DNA of 64,000 bases from CAVQJU01 sp963754955. GTDB taxonomy: Bacteria > Acidobacteriota > Vicinamibacteria > Vicinamibacterales > CAVVIG01. The stretch is taken from the NCBI GenBank assembly GCA_963754955.1, contig CAVWHY010000006.1:496001-560000 (forward strand). The letters run 5' to 3'. The position numbers and the translations under genes were made by a program. This document shows, piece after piece, positions 62,940 through 64,000 of the stretch (position 1 is its first letter; each line of letters opens with the position of its first letter). The notes beneath the pieces were generated by a model that was given only the letters and a program-made list of their open reading frames with translations, had not been told where the DNA came from and searched no databases.

Positions 62940-64000
62940 GGCATCTTCATTATGGGCGCGGCGCGGCGGAGCCGGAAGAAGATCTGAAATGACACCGGGT
63001 GAGGCCCGTAGTCCGGCTCGAGCTCCGCGGCAGGAAAATGGAACGTGACCCCGCCGCCGATGCCGCCTTCGAGTCCGTATCCACTCAAGACGTTGCGAAC
63101 GGCCCCGACCGTGAACGCGGTGACCGGCACGGCGGTCGCGGCGAACTCGGGCTGAACCACTTCGAGCCGCGAGTAGAGCGTGTATCGTCCGGAATGACGG
63201 GCGCCCTCGACGAACACGGCCTGGCGATCGCCGTGGCTGGTGTCGTTCCGGCCGTAGCCGGCCGTGATCGACGACACGTCGTGTCCGCGCGTACGCGTCC
63301 ACGACGCCGTGGCCGTCGTGCGCTCGATGTTGCCTGGCTCCAGCTGTTCCGGTTCCACGAGATGGCCCGTCGAAACTTGAAACGCCCACTCGGCATTCGG
63401 TCTGAACCAGACGCGACCCGACACCGAGTCGAGCGGGCCGAAGTCGAAATCCCAGCGGTGTTCGTCAGGCTCGCGGCCGTTGAACACGGACCCTTCGACC
63501 GTCCACCGGCCGCGGCTGACGCCGCCGGTCACCACGCCGAACGAGATGTGGGTCGCGTCGAAGGTGTGGTGGGTGAGCGGTGCCATCGGGTTGTCGAATG
63601 CCGACGCACGGTGCATGAACGCCACCGGGCCGAGCGCGGGTGAACCCGATGCGGCGCCGGTGATCGACAGGCCCGTCGAACCCGACATCATCGTGCTCCA
63701 TGTGGCCGCCGCCTGCATGAACATGTCATGCGGGTGCTGGCGATCGACGATCGGCTGTCCCTGGAAGACTTCGCCGGCCTGGAAGATCTCCCGGTAGCCG
63801 TCAGTGCCCACCGTCGCCGCGTCGAGGCTCAGCATGCCCGACAGCACGATGGTGCCGCGAGGCGTCGTTCGCTGCGCCATCAGCATCCACCAGTTCGGCG
63901 CGACGAATTCCCTGCCGCCGCGCGGGCTGCCTTGATCGTTGAACTCGAGATGGACCACGCCGTCCTGCATCAGCTGCCAGCCGGTGGCTGGCGTCATGAT
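62936..64000 (-). CDS. Outer-membrane barrel-like protein of unknown function, N-terminus beyond the right edge
   Basis: At least 353 residues are visible; the frame is open at the right edge, so the true start is outside the window. Motifs: IVDRQHPHDMFMQAAATWST (a His-rich turn), HHTFDATHISFGVV, FNGREPDEHRWDFDF and VEPEQLEPGNIERTTAT. Alternating hydrophobic strands, Trp-rich turns and the final SFQIFFRLRR fit a beta barrel. The HPHDMFMQ motif recurs in outer-membrane proteins seen beside copper genes in Acidobacteriota and Proteobacteria, to my recollection; no function is established. It overlaps the cytochrome start by four bases. Confidence 0.6.
   Translation of the reverse strand: MMTPATGWQLMQDGVVHLEFNDQGSPRGGREFVAPNWWMLMAQRTTPRGTIVLSGMLSLDAATVGTDGYREIFQAGEVFQGQPIVDRQHPHDMFMQAAATWSTMMSGSTGLSITGAASGSPALGPVAFMHRASAFDNPMAPLTHHTFDATHISFGVVTGGVSRGRWTVEGSVFNGREPDEHRWDFDFGPLDSVSGRVWFRPNAEWAFQVSTGHLVEPEQLEPGNIERTTATASWTRTRGHDVSSITAGYGRNDTSHGDRQAVFVEGARHSGRYTLYSRLEVVQPEFAATAVPVTAFTVGAVRNVLSGYGLEGGIGGGVTFHFPAAELEPDYGPHPVSFQIFFRLRRAAPIMKMP

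Overview
The window is GC-rich bacterial chromosome, most consistent with an Acidobacteriota genome of the Vicinamibacteria type. That placement is an inference from gene content: large TonB-dependent receptors with N-terminal carboxypeptidase-regulatory domains, CRTAC1/ASPIC-UnbV proteins, DUF6152 and DUF4175 proteins, tannase-family proteins and many small periplasmic cytochromes c. No plasmid, phage or insertion-sequence gene was seen. One tRNA (Pro, anticodon TGG) and one cobalamin riboswitch are present.

Layout. 1-6.2 kb: tail of a DUF3072 gene, tRNA-Pro, and a surface-glycan group (two frameshifted membrane glycosyltransferase-like proteins, a third polytopic protein, a GT2-methyltransferase fusion, a VOC protein). 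6.2-17.3 kb: CRTAC1 lipoprotein, a TonB receptor, a cytochrome c/copper-monooxygenase-like protein with a secreted partner, a cupin, and a two-subunit molybdenum hydroxylase. 17.4-29.3 kb: a long minus-strand operon read VWA protein, caspase-like EF-hand protein, DUF4159, MoxR ATPase, DUF58, BatA-like VWA, DUF4175. 29.4-35.3 kb: rdgB, rph, GerMN and amidase genes, a PEGA protein and a tannase-like protein that has lost its catalytic serine. 35.4-64 kb: periplasmic redox and metal region with four paralogous cytochrome lipoproteins ending in a CxxCHxxYWYP motif, a ToxR-like regulator, two DUF6152 proteins, a cupredoxin, BtuB under a B12 riboswitch, an OprB-like porin/beta-propeller/short adaptor/CusA-like RND operon, a heavy-metal-binding lipoprotein, two more TonB receptors, a CusF-like protein and an outer-membrane protein cut by the right edge.

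Two non-coding systems stand out. First, tandem 11-bp repeats built on GTCACTGACCG occur five times between 37.3 and 57.1 kb. Four of them sit upstream of outer-membrane or periplasmic genes, at 31-33 bp from a -10-like hexamer. This is the geometry expected of an OmpR/ToxR-family activator, and a membrane-anchored winged-helix protein is encoded directly before the first array. Second, about a dozen intergenic spacers contain degenerate 7-9 bp tandem units, mostly arranged as long inverted repeats in several unrelated sequence families. They probably act as transcription terminators, and some read into the ends of open reading frames.

Data quality. Many genes carry single-base frameshifts, mostly extra C or G. 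They are very dense from about 44.2 to 56.4 kb (ten in one 1.2-kb gene) and sparse elsewhere. Protein conservation continues on both sides of each break, so I treat these as consensus errors and annotate each gene across its full span.
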